From positions 2,418,001 through 2,482,000 of the forward strand of contig NZ_CABFVU010000001.1 of the NCBI RefSeq assembly GCF_902150045.1: a stretch of DNA of 64,000 nucleotides, read 5' to 3'. The stretch's first letter is position 1, and each line of letters starts with the position of its first letter. The notes below the pieces were generated by a model, which was given only the letters and a program-made list of their open reading frames with translations, was not told the origin of the DNA and did not search any database. Of the stretch, positions 1 through 8,774 are shown piece after piece. The translations under genes and the position numbers were made by a program. The stretch is from Chitinophaga polysaccharea (GTDB taxonomy: Bacteria; Bacteroidota; Bacteroidia; Chitinophagales; Chitinophagaceae).

Positions 1-1
1 G

Positions 2-517
2 CTGATCCCAACATTTCAACGGTTGTTGACAAAGGCCGTATCGCATTTCAGTGTGCATAAATCCATTCCTAAGTTATTTTATGTCGGTTTATCGGGAGCG
101 GGAATGCAGTTTGTTAAGGAGAGTATGCGAATGCCGACGAAGGAACAGTTTCTGGAGCTTCCTGCTCACCGGGATATTCCGTGGCGTGTTTTCATTTATA
201 ATGTGTTAGCAAGCGCCATAATAACCATTGCTGTTTTATCCTGTGTGTATGCAGCGTACCTGAACCCGGAGTACAGAACAACCGCCAGCAATTTATCGGG
301 AGTTATAAATGGGATAGCAACAGTATTAATGGTGTTGTTTATAGACCCGCATTTATCTATACTTACAGATGATGTTGTATTGGGCCGGTTTTCGCAGGGA
401 GCATTCAGAAGGTTTGTTTCGTATATGGTGATTGCACGTATAGTGGGAACTATATTGGCACAGCTGCTGCTATTACCCTGTGCACAACTGATTGCCTGGC
501 TGGCAGAAAAAGTATGA
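2..517 (+). CDS. Amj-like lipid II flippase family protein (DUF2837), 5' end missing
   Basis: The reading frame is open to the left edge of the window (codons from base 2 read LIPTFQRLLTKAV), so this is the C-terminal part of a longer gene and the TTG at 23 is not a real start. The visible part is about 171 residues, with at least two strongly hydrophobic segments (around the IYNVLASAIITIAVL stretch and the C-terminal RIVGTILAQLLLLPC stretch). The pattern of IPTFQRL, a DPHLS/TDD motif and a C-terminal membrane helix resembles the Amj (alternate to MurJ, DUF2837) family, which moves lipid-linked peptidoglycan precursors across the inner membrane. Assignment is by recognition, not by search; the N-terminal half would have to be inspected in the neighbouring sequence. 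Confidence 0.7.
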   Translation: MIPTFQRLLTKAVSHFSVHKSIPKLFYVGLSGAGMQFVKESMRMPTKEQFLELPAHRDIPWRVFIYNVLASAIITIAVLSCVYAAYLNPEYRTTASNLSGVINGIATVLMVLFIDPHLSILTDDVVLGRFSQGAFRRFVSYMVIARIVGTILAQLLLLPCAQLIAWLAEKV

Positions 518-570
518 TGCTGTTCACAATCGATTAACAGTTTTCTGATATTTTCTATGTTTTTTTGGGT

Positions 571-1113
571 ATGAACTTTAACCCACGGAAATTATTAGTC
601 GTTGTTGGTAACCCTCATTCCGGCAAAATGAGAACGCTGCAATATTTATTTCGGAGGAAGCAGTTTTACATCTTCAAACAACCAATAAAACTGGATGCTT
701 CATGGAAGGAGAAATTTATTGTGGTAAATGCCCGGGATCCTTATTCCCGGACTGATGAGCAGCTTCATCGAATCAAATCTGTTATACAATACCACGCGGC
801 ATCAGATACATCTTTTCTTATTAACCTCAACCTGGTACTGGACAATAGTGAATTCGATATCCGGAAGATCCTGTCATATTTTAACCAGTCTGCTTTTGAA
901 ATTCATTATCTCGTTTTATACTCAAGCTGGTTTGATAAAAGAGTGATCAGCAGGGAAAATATATCACAGCTGAAACAGCTGGTAGAAAATGGCAGTATTT
1001 ACATTTTTGAAAGACTGGTAACCCAGTCGGAGCTGCGGTTTAACGAAAGGGTAGAAGAGCTGAAAGAGGTTATAGGGAAGATATTTGGTGTAATAGTGGA
1101 TTCGGGAGAATGA
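571..1113 (+). CDS. P-loop-containing protein of unknown function
   Basis: About 180 residues. I place the start at the ATG at 571 rather than at the in-frame TTG at 565. Near the N-terminus there is a beta strand followed by a Walker A-like loop, VVGNPHSGKM, in which the usual Ser/Thr after GK is Met. No clear Walker B or guanine-specificity motif is visible. The rest is mixed alpha/beta with a charged C-terminal helix (VEELKEVIGK). There is no signal peptide or membrane segment, so it is probably cytoplasmic. It lies 53 bp after the flippase gene on the same strand. I do not recognise a specific family; a nucleotide-binding role is inferred only from the loop. Confidence 0.6.
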   Translation: MNFNPRKLLVVVGNPHSGKMRTLQYLFRRKQFYIFKQPIKLDASWKEKFIVVNARDPYSRTDEQLHRIKSVIQYHAASDTSFLINLNLVLDNSEFDIRKILSYFNQSAFEIHYLVLYSSWFDKRVISRENISQLKQLVENGSIYIFERLVTQSELRFNERVEELKEVIGKIFGVIVDSGE

Positions 1114-1236
1114 AGAGGCTTTATCTTTTCTGACTTAATCCAGTGCCTTTGATTTGATCCGTTTCTATTTGTAAAGGCATTTTTCAACTTGATCCATTTT
1201 TAACCTGATTTAGTAACAGGTACAACATTTAAAAGC

Positions 1237-1282
1237 AAAAAAAAAAACGGAATAAACAGCTTTTATACTGATTATTCCGTTT
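1237..1282 (-). terminator. Intrinsic terminator downstream of tRNA-Phe
   Basis: Arms 1245-1255 and 1272-1282 are perfectly complementary over 11 bp. Read on the minus strand, the hairpin ends in an uninterrupted run of 11 T. It directly follows the 3' end of the tRNA gene and would end its transcript. Confidence 0.8.
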
Positions 1283-1285
1283 CTG

Positions 1286-1358
1286 TGGTGTGAGCCGGGA
1301 TCGAACCGGCGACACAAGGATTTTCAGTCCTTTGCTCTACCAACTGAGCTACCGCACC
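1286..1358 (-). tRNA. tRNA-Phe (anticodon GAA)
   Basis: The minus strand holds a 73-nt cloverleaf: D-arm GCTC...GAGC, anticodon arm AAGGA-CTGAAAA-TCCTT giving anticodon GAA, and T-arm GCCGG-TTCGATC-CCGGC. CCA is not encoded. The acceptor stem (GGTGCGG with TCACACC) is imperfect: C5 faces A68 and G7 pairs with U66. It lies downstream of recQ and the DUF3050 gene on the same strand and is followed by a strong terminator. Confidence 0.95.
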
Positions 1359-1440
1359 ATCCGTTTTTATTGCCCTCTCTCGTGAGGGGATTGCAAAAGT
1401 AATACAATCTTTTGAATTGCAAAATTTTTTCAGGAAATTT

Positions 1441-2238
1441 TTACAAAATCACTTTTTCGCTCAGGATACTGCTCCAAAGTTCATGCCGCCAATACAGTGA
1501 CTGGCGCGCGTATTCAGCTGCCTCATCCCATTTATTTTTGTCGGTTCCGCATAACTCGCTCACCATTTGCATGGCCAGCTGACTATGATGATCACCATCT
1601 ACTTCAATATGTCTTTCCAGGTAATAAATGAAGGTGTCCAGCTTCCCGGGAAACTTCAGATCAAGATCTTTTACCAGGGCAAGAAACATGTCAGGGATCA
1701 GGTCTTCCCTGCCAAAAGTAAATACGGCAGCCATGATATGTGCCTTACCGGTGGCAATTACCCCGAATGTAAAGCTCAGAAAGCCCTTTACGGCTTCAGG
1801 AAGGGTGGCTGTGGCCAATATATCCTGAACCGCCTTACCGTCTCTTACACCGGCTATAATTGCGTTTATAGGACCCGTGTTTGCCCCGGCCTGAAGCATG
1901 GCATGTTCGTACAGTTCAAAATGACTGCACCGGTTCCCTTCTTTATCTATATCGCTTTCTTCTCCTGTTACAATTTCATTGATCAGATAACGGGTAGCAG
2001 CGCTGCCGGCTGGTATCCAGGGTACATTAACGCAGGTAAGCTGTTGCTGCAATCCTTTCAGTAAAGACATGAAATCCCATACGGCATATACATGGTATTG
2101 CATAAAAACGCGAACATCATCCAATGTTTGCAGTTCAGCATATAAGGGGTGTGTTACAACCTGTTCCCTGACAGGTGCGATGGTTTCCTGTATTTGTTTG
2201 ATGCTCATTTGTTGTGGTATGGCCCGGGTAACCAGCAT
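1441..2238 (-). CDS. DUF3050 domain-containing protein
   Basis: 265 residues, a typical length for DUF3050. The family appears to be all-helical and related to heme-oxygenase/TenA-like folds; no reaction is established to my knowledge. Visible conserved blocks include YHVYAVWDFMSLLKGLQ near residue 50, RYLINEIVTGEESD near 85, and YYLERHIEVDGDHHSQLA near 210, where clustered His, Glu and Asp could bind metal. The start overlaps the recQ stop by one base (TAATG), which implies translational coupling. An internal Met at residue 11 is an alternative start. There is no signal peptide. Confidence 0.8.
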   Translation of the reverse strand: MLVTRAIPQQMSIKQIQETIAPVREQVVTHPLYAELQTLDDVRVFMQYHVYAVWDFMSLLKGLQQQLTCVNVPWIPAGSAATRYLINEIVTGEESDIDKEGNRCSHFELYEHAMLQAGANTGPINAIIAGVRDGKAVQDILATATLPEAVKGFLSFTFGVIATGKAHIMAAVFTFGREDLIPDMFLALVKDLDLKFPGKLDTFIYYLERHIEVDGDHHSQLAMQMVSELCGTDKNKWDEAAEYARQSLYWRHELWSSILSEKVIL

Positions 2239-4448
2239 TAGTTGCCGTATACTACCAGGAATTTTATACGCATTAGCTTTAACTGCTCCAGCGAATAATC
2301 ATTTTCAATCAGTTCTTCCCTGGCGAGCGCAAGACTGGATGTTTCGCATCCTTTGAAATATTCCATGATCTCATCCTGTGCATAGTCGTCCAGTTCTTCA
2401 TCCAAACAATAATCGATGTTCAGTTTGGTACCACTGGCTACAATGGTTTCCATCTCATCGAGTAACTGGGAGAGGGAGAGCTCTTTATTTTTCGCTATGG
2501 TTTCGAGTGGTATTTTTTTATCGATATTCTGGATGATGAATACTTTCATCCCGCTTTTATTCACCACGCTCTTCATCACAAAATCGTCCGGCTTGGTGAT
2601 ATTGTTCTCCTCCACATATTTGGTGATCACGTCCAGGAACTGTTTGCCATAGCGGATCGCTTTACCCTTGCTTACGCCCTGGATCTTTTCCAGTTCCTGT
2701 ACAGTAGTGGGATACTGGGTGGCCATATCTTCCAGGGATGTTTCCAGGAAGATAACAAAGGGAGGAAGATTCTTTTCCTTTGATACTTTTTTGCGCAGTT
2801 CCTTCAGCATTTCAAAGAGAGCAGGATCGGCAGAAGCCTGCGCTTCTGCGGCCGCATCTTCCTCTTCATCCAGTGTATCTTCATCAAACTGGTGGTTCAG
2901 CGCCACCATGATGGAGTATGGCTTTTTGAGGAATTTGGCGCCCTTATCGGTTACTTTCAGTAAGCCGTATTCTTCGATATCTTTTTCTATCAGGCCTTCC
3001 AGCATCATCTGGCGCATCAGCGAGTTCCAGAAATGTGCATCAAACTCTTTTCCTTCTCCGAAAACATCAAGTTTATCGTGGCGGTAAGTACTGATCTGCG
3101 GGCTGGTTTTCCCAGTGATGATATTGATCACATATTCACTGCCAAAGCGTTCTTCAAGCGAGCGGATAGCTTTCAGCATGATCACTACCCGGTTTTTTAC
3201 TTCTATTTTTTCTTTTGGATTGCGGCAGTTATCGCATTGTCCGCAATTTTCCGTATCGTAATGTTCACCGAAGTAATGAAGAATAACTTTGCGCCGGCAT
3301 ACAGCGCTTTCCGCGTAGGCCACGGTTTCGTTAATCAGCTGCGCGCCCATTTCACGTTCACTGAGCGATTTATCGCGCATGAGATGTTCCAGTTTCTGTA
3401 CATCTTTATGGGAATAATAGCAGATACAATGTCCTTCCAGTCCGTCCCTTCCGGCGCGACCAGTTTCCTGGTAATAATTTTCCAGGCTTTTGGGAATATT
3501 ATAATGGATGACAAATCGTACGTCGGGTTTATCGATTCCCATTCCGAACGCAATGGTGGCCACAATTACTTCTGTATCTTCATGAAGGAACATATCCTGG
3601 CGCTGCGCCCTGGTGGAAGGGTCCAGGCCGGCATGGTATGCCACCGCCTTTACGCCGTTAGCCACCAGCATATCTGCCAGTTCTTCGGTGGTTTTACGGT
3701 TCAGTGTGTAAATAATACCGCTTTTGCCTTTATGCTGATGTATAAATTTCACAATATCTTTAATCGTCTGTTCCTTTTTGCGTTTGGGCCTGATCTCATA
3801 ATACAGGTTTGGACGGTTAAAGGAAGAAATAAAGATATTAGCCTTATTTAGTCCGAGATTCTTCACGATATCGCTCTGCACTTTCGGGGTAGCAGTAGCG
3901 GTTAGCGCAATGATGGGCAGTTTTCCACTGATCTGGTCAATCATTTCCTTCAAACGGCGGTATTCCGGCCTGAAGTCGTGACCCCATTCGGAAATACAGT
4001 GTGCTTCATCTACCGCAATAAATGAGATCTCAAGCTCCTTGAAGAAATCCAGGTTTTCCTGTTTGGTAAGGGTTTCCGGGGCTACATACAGCAGCTTGGT
4101 TTTCCCTGCCGTGAGATCAGCCCGTACTTTCTTGATCTGCGCCTTGGATAAGGTAGAATTCAGAAAGTGCGCCACATTGTCCTTACTGCTGTAGCCTCTT
4201 ACCAGATCCACCTGGTTCTTCATCAGCGCAATAAGGGGGGAAACGATCAGTGCACAACCCGGCTTCATCAGCGCCGGTAATTGATAGCATAATGATTTAC
4301 CTCCGCCGGTCGGCATTATCACAAAAGTATCTTTGCCTGAGAGGATGCTATTTATAATTTTTTCCTGATTTCCCTTAAAGGAATCGAACCCGAAGTGTTC
4401 GCGTAATGCATCCATCAAACGTTCCTTAACAACAGCCATTGCATTCAA
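2238..4448 (-). CDS. recQ: ATP-dependent DNA helicase RecQ
   Basis: 736 residues, somewhat longer than the E. coli enzyme (about 610). RecQ unwinds DNA 3'-5' in recombinational repair and stalled-fork processing. The order of motifs is canonical: Walker A GGGKS at 48-52, DEAH at 147-150 followed by CISEWGHDFRP, motif III ALTATATPK, motif VI QETGRAGRDG, then a zinc-binding cysteine set (CRRK...CGQCDNC) and winged helix, and an HRDC domain (block PTTVQELEKIQGVSKGK). A C-terminal extension of about 120 residues follows the HRDC domain. It is the first gene of a two-gene unit with the DUF3050 gene. An in-frame Met at residue 4 is an alternative start. Confidence 0.97.
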   Translation of the reverse strand: MNAMAVVKERLMDALREHFGFDSFKGNQEKIINSILSGKDTFVIMPTGGGKSLCYQLPALMKPGCALIVSPLIALMKNQVDLVRGYSSKDNVAHFLNSTLSKAQIKKVRADLTAGKTKLLYVAPETLTKQENLDFFKELEISFIAVDEAHCISEWGHDFRPEYRRLKEMIDQISGKLPIIALTATATPKVQSDIVKNLGLNKANIFISSFNRPNLYYEIRPKRKKEQTIKDIVKFIHQHKGKSGIIYTLNRKTTEELADMLVANGVKAVAYHAGLDPSTRAQRQDMFLHEDTEVIVATIAFGMGIDKPDVRFVIHYNIPKSLENYYQETGRAGRDGLEGHCICYYSHKDVQKLEHLMRDKSLSEREMGAQLINETVAYAESAVCRRKVILHYFGEHYDTENCGQCDNCRNPKEKIEVKNRVVIMLKAIRSLEERFGSEYVINIITGKTSPQISTYRHDKLDVFGEGKEFDAHFWNSLMRQMMLEGLIEKDIEEYGLLKVTDKGAKFLKKPYSIMVALNHQFDEDTLDEEEDAAAEAQASADPALFEMLKELRKKVSKEKNLPPFVIFLETSLEDMATQYPTTVQELEKIQGVSKGKAIRYGKQFLDVITKYVEENNITKPDDFVMKSVVNKSGMKVFIIQNIDKKIPLETIAKNKELSLSQLLDEMETIVASGTKLNIDYCLDEELDDYAQDEIMEYFKGCETSSLALAREELIENDYSLEQLKLMRIKFLVVYGN

Positions 4449-4595
4449 ATTTTAACTCTAAAGAACCAACAAATGACGAAATATATTTATATGTTTTTTA
4501 GGGGACACGAAGTTACTTAAAAAAGCGCGGAGTATCAATATAAATTACCAGACCGTTCCAGTGCTGGTTAAAAAATGATAAATTTGTAAATCATC

Positions 4596-5570
4596 ATGAA
4601 AAGGAATCAAACTATCAATATAGGACAGGTAGCCAGGCGTACAATTGCGATGGAGGCATCAGCTATTAATGATTTGCAACAGTTTATAGATGCAGATTTT
4701 GAGAAAGTTGTTGAAACGATTGCACAATGCCAGGGAAGACTGGTGGTAACGGGCATTGGCAAAAGCGCCATTATCGCCCAAAAAATAGTGGCCACATTTA
4801 ATTCTACCGGTACACCAGCACTTTTCATGCATGCAGCAGATGCCATCCACGGAGACCTGGGGATGATCAGGGAGGAGGATGTGGTGATGTGTATCTCTAA
4901 AAGCGGCACTTCTGCTGAAATCAAGGTACTTGTTCCCCTGGTGAAGAATTTTGGCAACACGCTGATCGCCATGGTGGGGAATACCAGCTCGTTTTTAGCC
5001 CAGGAGGCAGATTTAATACTCAATACCACCGTTAGTCAGGAAGCCTGTCCAAATAACCTGGCACCTACTACCAGCACCACTGCCCAGCTGGTAATGGGTG
5101 ATGCCCTGGCGGTTTGCCTGATAGAATGGCACGGATTTACTGCAGCAGATTTTGCCAAGTTCCATCCCGGTGGCGCTTTAGGAAAGAAATTGTACCTTAA
5201 GGTAGCAGATCTCAGCAAACAGCATAAAGCACCACAGGTATTGGCTAACAGCTCTTTAAGAGAAGTAATTGTGGAAATTTCATCCAAAATGCTGGGAGTT
5301 ACCGCTGTAGTGGATGAAAATGGGTTGCTTAAGGGAATTATTACAGATGGTGACCTGCGCAGAATGCTGGAGAAAGAAGTTCCTACAGCAGCTGTAACGG
5401 CGAAAGATATAATGTCGCTTCACCCGAAAATGATCCAGCAGGATCAACTGGCCATTAACGCACTGGAAATGATGCGCCAGCACGATATTACCCAACTGCT
5501 GGTGATGGACGGTGAGCGATATCAGGGAATTATTCACTTACACGATTTAATCAGAGAAGGAATTATTTAG
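4596..5570 (+). CDS. kdsD: D-arabinose-5-phosphate isomerase (KdsD/KpsF/GutQ family)
   Basis: 324 residues, the usual length. The enzyme interconverts ribulose-5-phosphate and arabinose-5-phosphate, the first committed precursor of Kdo in lipopolysaccharide. An N-terminal SIS sugar-isomerase domain (GIGKSAIIAQKIVATFNSTG; SKSGTSAEIK) covers roughly residues 40-190, and a CBS pair follows (about 205-324). The conserved HAADAIHGDLGM and KFHPGGALGK blocks are typical. The stop is two bases from the ATG of manC, so the two genes form an operon. A TAAATTTG box at 4579-4586 looks like a Bacteroidota -7 element but would leave almost no leader. Its Kdo role fits the kdnA-kdsB-kdnB operon 25 kb downstream. 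Confidence 0.93.
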   Translation: MKRNQTINIGQVARRTIAMEASAINDLQQFIDADFEKVVETIAQCQGRLVVTGIGKSAIIAQKIVATFNSTGTPALFMHAADAIHGDLGMIREEDVVMCISKSGTSAEIKVLVPLVKNFGNTLIAMVGNTSSFLAQEADLILNTTVSQEACPNNLAPTTSTTAQLVMGDALAVCLIEWHGFTAADFAKFHPGGALGKKLYLKVADLSKQHKAPQVLANSSLREVIVEISSKMLGVTAVVDENGLLKGIITDGDLRRMLEKEVPTAAVTAKDIMSLHPKMIQQDQLAINALEMMRQHDITQLLVMDGERYQGIIHLHDLIREGII

Positions 5571-5572
5571 AA

Positions 5573-6664
5573 ATGACACAGCTGAACAGCCATTTTTATG
5601 TGGCAATAATGGCAGGGGGAATAGGCAGCAGGTTCTGGCCCCACAGCCGCACAGACAATCCCAAGCAGTTCCTGGACATCCTGAACACAGGGAAAACCCT
5701 CCTCCAATGGACTTATGAACGCTTTGCGCAGTTCATCCCCAAGGAAAATATATTTGTGGTAACTCATCACCAATATACCGGAAAGGTGAGTGATCAGTTA
5801 CCGGAATTGCCCATAGCCAACATTGTGAGCGAACCATCCCGTAAAAATACAGCACCCTGCGTTGCTTATATTTCTCACAAAATCCATAAACAGGACCCGC
5901 TGGCCAACATTATTTGTGCACCGGCAGACCATCTCATTATGGATGGACCTGCATTTACCAGCGCCTGTTTAAACGCGTTGTTGTTTGTACAGAAAAACAG
6001 CGCCCTGGTTACACTGGGCATCAAACCAACCCGTCCCGATACCGGTTACGGCTACATCCAGTTTGAACCACAACATGTGGCAGATAATGTGTACCAGGTC
6101 AAAACCTTTACTGAAAAGCCTAACCTGGAGCTGGCCAAAACATTTCTCCAAAGCGGCGATTTCCTCTGGAATGCCGGCATCTTTGTCTGGAATGTAAAAA
6201 CCATCCTGGCAGCTTTTAAACAATACCTCCCGGAGATAGATGAGCTCTTTGAACAGGCCACTCCTGCACTCAATACGCCACAGGAGAAAGAGGTGATGGA
6301 GAAAGTATACCCTCAATGCACCAATATTTCCATTGATTACGGTATCATGGAAAAGGCCAGCAATGTGTATGTTATCCCCTCCAACTTTGGTTGGAGCGAC
6401 TTAGGCACCTGGGCCTCTGCCTATGAGAACCTGGAAAAAGATTATCTGGGCAACGCTGTGCAGGGAAAAAATGTGGTAGTGATAGACGCCACCAAATGCA
6501 TGGTAAAAGTGCCTAATGAAAAGCTGGTGCTTTTGCAGGGACTGGACGAGTTCATCGTTATAGATACCCAGGATGTGCTGCTCATCTGCAAAAAAGAAAA
6601 TGAACAGCAGATCAAGGAATATGTAGGAGAAATCAAGCGCAATAAAGGCGAGAAGTTCCTGTAA
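5573..6664 (+). CDS. manC: Mannose-1-phosphate guanylyltransferase
   Basis: 363 residues, matching the short form of the family with only the nucleotidyltransferase domain; the C-terminal mannose-6-phosphate isomerase (cupin) domain found in bifunctional AlgA/ManC is absent. The enzyme makes GDP-mannose from GTP and mannose-1-phosphate in the cytoplasm for glycan synthesis. The signature near the N-terminus reads MAGGIGSRFWPHSR...PKQF, followed by APADHLI and the substrate-binding block TFTEKPN. NFGWSDLGTW near residue 267 is also typical. It follows kdsD with a two-base gap, so both precursors for envelope sugars would be made from one transcript. Confidence 0.93.
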   Translation: MTQLNSHFYVAIMAGGIGSRFWPHSRTDNPKQFLDILNTGKTLLQWTYERFAQFIPKENIFVVTHHQYTGKVSDQLPELPIANIVSEPSRKNTAPCVAYISHKIHKQDPLANIICAPADHLIMDGPAFTSACLNALLFVQKNSALVTLGIKPTRPDTGYGYIQFEPQHVADNVYQVKTFTEKPNLELAKTFLQSGDFLWNAGIFVWNVKTILAAFKQYLPEIDELFEQATPALNTPQEKEVMEKVYPQCTNISIDYGIMEKASNVYVIPSNFGWSDLGTWASAYENLEKDYLGNAVQGKNVVVIDATKCMVKVPNEKLVLLQGLDEFIVIDTQDVLLICKKENEQQIKEYVGEIKRNKGEKFL

Positions 6665-6685
6665 ATATTTTTATGATTTTTGATA

Positions 6686-6744
6686 TTGAAATTCAGATAT
6701 TTAATGGCGGAAAGTTTTCCTGCTAACAAACGTCTGAATTTCAA
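6686..6744. repeat. Inverted repeat in the manC-aminotransferase gap
   Basis: The 12-bp sequence TTGAAATTCAGA at 6686-6697 recurs as its exact reverse complement at 6733-6744, with a 35-base loop that itself contains a small GGAAA/TTTCC hairpin. There is no T run, so it is not a standard terminator. It sits 16 bp before the aminotransferase ATG and could shape the leader of that message or protect the manC 3' end. Confidence 0.55.
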
Positions 6745-6760
6745 CATTAAAAATCCGGCA

Positions 6761-7897
6761 ATGATCTCAAAACTGCCCAACGTAGGCACTACTATATTCA
6801 CCGTCATGTCTGCCCTGGCGGCTTCCCACCAGGCAATCAATCTTTCCCAGGGATTTCCCGATTACGACTGCAGCGATGAGCTGAAAGCAATGGTAAATGA
6901 GGCTATGCAGCAAGGGCATAACCAATATGCCCCGATGCCGGGACTTTTACAGCTCCGTAATGCCATTGCTGCGAAAATCAGCCATCTTTACCAGCACGAA
7001 GTACATCCTGATACGGCCATCACAATTACGCCAGGAGGCACCTATGCTATTTTTACAGCCATTGCTACGTGTATACATCCGGGTGATGAAGTGATCATTT
7101 TTGAACCGGCATACGACAGCTATATTCCCAATGTACTGGTAAACGGCGGAGTGCCGGTATTGATCCCGTTGTCCTTTCCCGGTTACCGGATCAACTGGGA
7201 TGAAGTGAGAAGTAAAATTACGCCCCGCACCAGGATGATTATGCTTAATACCCCGCATAATCCCACGGGAAGCATCTTACAGGAAAATGATATAAAGGAA
7301 CTGGAAAAACTGGTGGATGAGTTTAACCTGATTGTATTATCGGATGAAGTATATGAGCACCTGGTATTTGACGGCGCACAGCATCACAGCATATTGCGAT
7401 ACCCGGCTATTTTCCGCAACAGCTTTGTTACATTTTCCTTTGGCAAAGTATTCCATAATACCGGCTGGAAAATGGGGTATTGCGTGGCGCCGGAACACCT
7501 GATGAAAGAGTACAGGAAAGTACATCAATACCTCTGCTTTTCAGTGAATACGCCCATGCAGTATGGCCTGGCAAAATTCCTGGAAACACCGTCACATTAT
7601 CTTGAGTTGCCGGCGTTTTACCAGCAGAAAAGAGATTATTTCCTGGAGTTGATGAAAGATACCCGTTTCACCCCGCTGGCCAGCCAGGGGAGTTATTTTC
7701 AACTGATGAAGTACGACAGGATCTCAAATGAAGGAGATAAGGATTTTGCTATTCGTATGACCAAAGAATTTGGTGTGGCCGTGATCCCGGTTTCAGCATT
7801 CTACCAGGATGGAAAAGATGATCATGTAATCCGGTTTTGCTTTGCAAAGAAGCAGGCTACGTTGGAACAGGCTGCAACCCGGCTGCAACAGATATAA
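6761..7897 (+). CDS. Methionine-type class I/II aminotransferase (YbdL/MtnE-like)
   Basis: 378 residues from the ATG at 6761; the frame is open upstream to 6680, but the residues added there do not look like family sequence. It is a fold-type I PLP enzyme: the NLSQGFPDY opening is typical of the YbdL/kynurenine aminotransferase group, HNPTGS holds the Asn that contacts PLP, SDEVYEHL holds the Asp, and K229 in SFGKVFHNTGWKMGY is the expected Schiff-base lysine. C-terminal RFCFAKK contains the carboxylate-binding Arg. The likely reaction is transamination of methionine or an aromatic amino acid with an oxo acid in the cytoplasm. Exact substrate preference cannot be read from the sequence. Confidence 0.85.
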   Translation: MISKLPNVGTTIFTVMSALAASHQAINLSQGFPDYDCSDELKAMVNEAMQQGHNQYAPMPGLLQLRNAIAAKISHLYQHEVHPDTAITITPGGTYAIFTAIATCIHPGDEVIIFEPAYDSYIPNVLVNGGVPVLIPLSFPGYRINWDEVRSKITPRTRMIMLNTPHNPTGSILQENDIKELEKLVDEFNLIVLSDEVYEHLVFDGAQHHSILRYPAIFRNSFVTFSFGKVFHNTGWKMGYCVAPEHLMKEYRKVHQYLCFSVNTPMQYGLAKFLETPSHYLELPAFYQQKRDYFLELMKDTRFTPLASQGSYFQLMKYDRISNEGDKDFAIRMTKEFGVAVIPVSAFYQDGKDDHVIRFCFAKKQATLEQAATRLQQI

Positions 7898-7977
7898 AAA
7901 AGGAGGCTGCCAATAACAGTTTGGTCAATGCCTTTAAATAATTGATCAAACATGTTATCAGTGCCTCCCTCTTTTTT
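7897..7977. terminator. Imperfect hairpin between convergent genes
   Basis: GGAGGC at 7902-7907 and GCCTCC at 7963-7968 close a long interrupted inverted repeat, flanked by an A run on the left and a T run on the right. It lies between the aminotransferase (+) and carbonic anhydrase (-) 3' ends, so it could terminate both. Confidence 0.55.
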
Positions 7978-8020
7978 ACGAAAAAGCAAGTTTATTCTCT
8001 TCTATAAAAGGCGCAGGCGG

Positions 8021-8707
8021 TTAAACAGCTACTGCTGTTGCCTCTTCCGGTTTGTTATTTTCGAGGATCAGGGTATGTTCCATAAAGCTCACAATCCCGG
8101 TTTCCACATCGTAAATAGCGCCGATAATACCTACCTCACCTTTCTGTATCATGTCGCGCAGAATGTTGCTTTGCTCCATAATAGCCTGAACAGAGCGTTC
8201 TACGTGGATCTTATTTACAGCTTCCACAAATTTACTGTTGTGAGAAGTACGGTCTTCTTTAACAGATTTTTCTGCAAAAACGGCAGGTGTTATTTTATTC
8301 AGTAATCCGGTGAGATTACCCATTTCCACTGTATCGCAGGCTCCTTTAACTGCACCGCATTTAGTATGGCCCAGCACCACTATGAATTTGGAACCGGCTA
8401 CCTTACAGGCGTACTCAAGACTGCCCAGTACGTTATCAGAAATAACGGCGCCGGCTAAACGGATGCTGAAAATATCACCCAGCCCCTGGTCAAAGATCAA
8501 TTCTGCAGAGGTGCGGGAATCCATACAACTTACAATTGCCGCCATAGGCCATTGTCCGTCGGAGGTGTCGTTCACCATTTGAAGAAGATTACGGTTCACG
8601 CGGAGGTTATCCACAAACCGGGTGTTACCGGCTTTTAGCAATTCCAGTGCTTTCTTTGGAGATATATTGGCTTGAGATAATTTATTAAGCGTCTTCATTA
8701 TTGTCAT
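8021..8707 (-). CDS. Beta-class carbonic anhydrase
   Basis: 228 residues; hydrates CO2 to bicarbonate. The zinc ligands are visible as C61 (in CMDSR, with D63-R65 as the catalytic dyad), H114 and C117 (GHTKCGAV). No signal peptide is seen, so it is cytoplasmic. The ATG at 8698 (MKTLNKL) is an equally good start. It follows the SulP-type transporter gene by 67 bp on the same strand; a pairing of transporter and carbonic anhydrase is common and points to bicarbonate or pH handling. Confidence 0.93.
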   Translation of the reverse strand: MTIMKTLNKLSQANISPKKALELLKAGNTRFVDNLRVNRNLLQMVNDTSDGQWPMAAIVSCMDSRTSAELIFDQGLGDIFSIRLAGAVISDNVLGSLEYACKVAGSKFIVVLGHTKCGAVKGACDTVEMGNLTGLLNKITPAVFAEKSVKEDRTSHNSKFVEAVNKIHVERSVQAIMEQSNILRDMIQKGEVGIIGAIYDVETGIVSFMEHTLILENNKPEEATAVAV

Positions 8708-8774
8708 TTTTTGAAATTAAAAAATGGACGGAGTTAGAATCCGTTGCTTTTCCTTCAGTCAAAGGCTAAAGCCT

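Noticed and set aside
1567..2064. Open frame of 165 codons on the plus strand
   Set aside because: Antisense to the DUF3050 gene, which has conserved blocks in the opposite frame.
3033..3851. Open frame of 272 codons on the plus strand
   Set aside because: It is antisense to recQ, which has full helicase motifs in the other frame; the translation has no family character.
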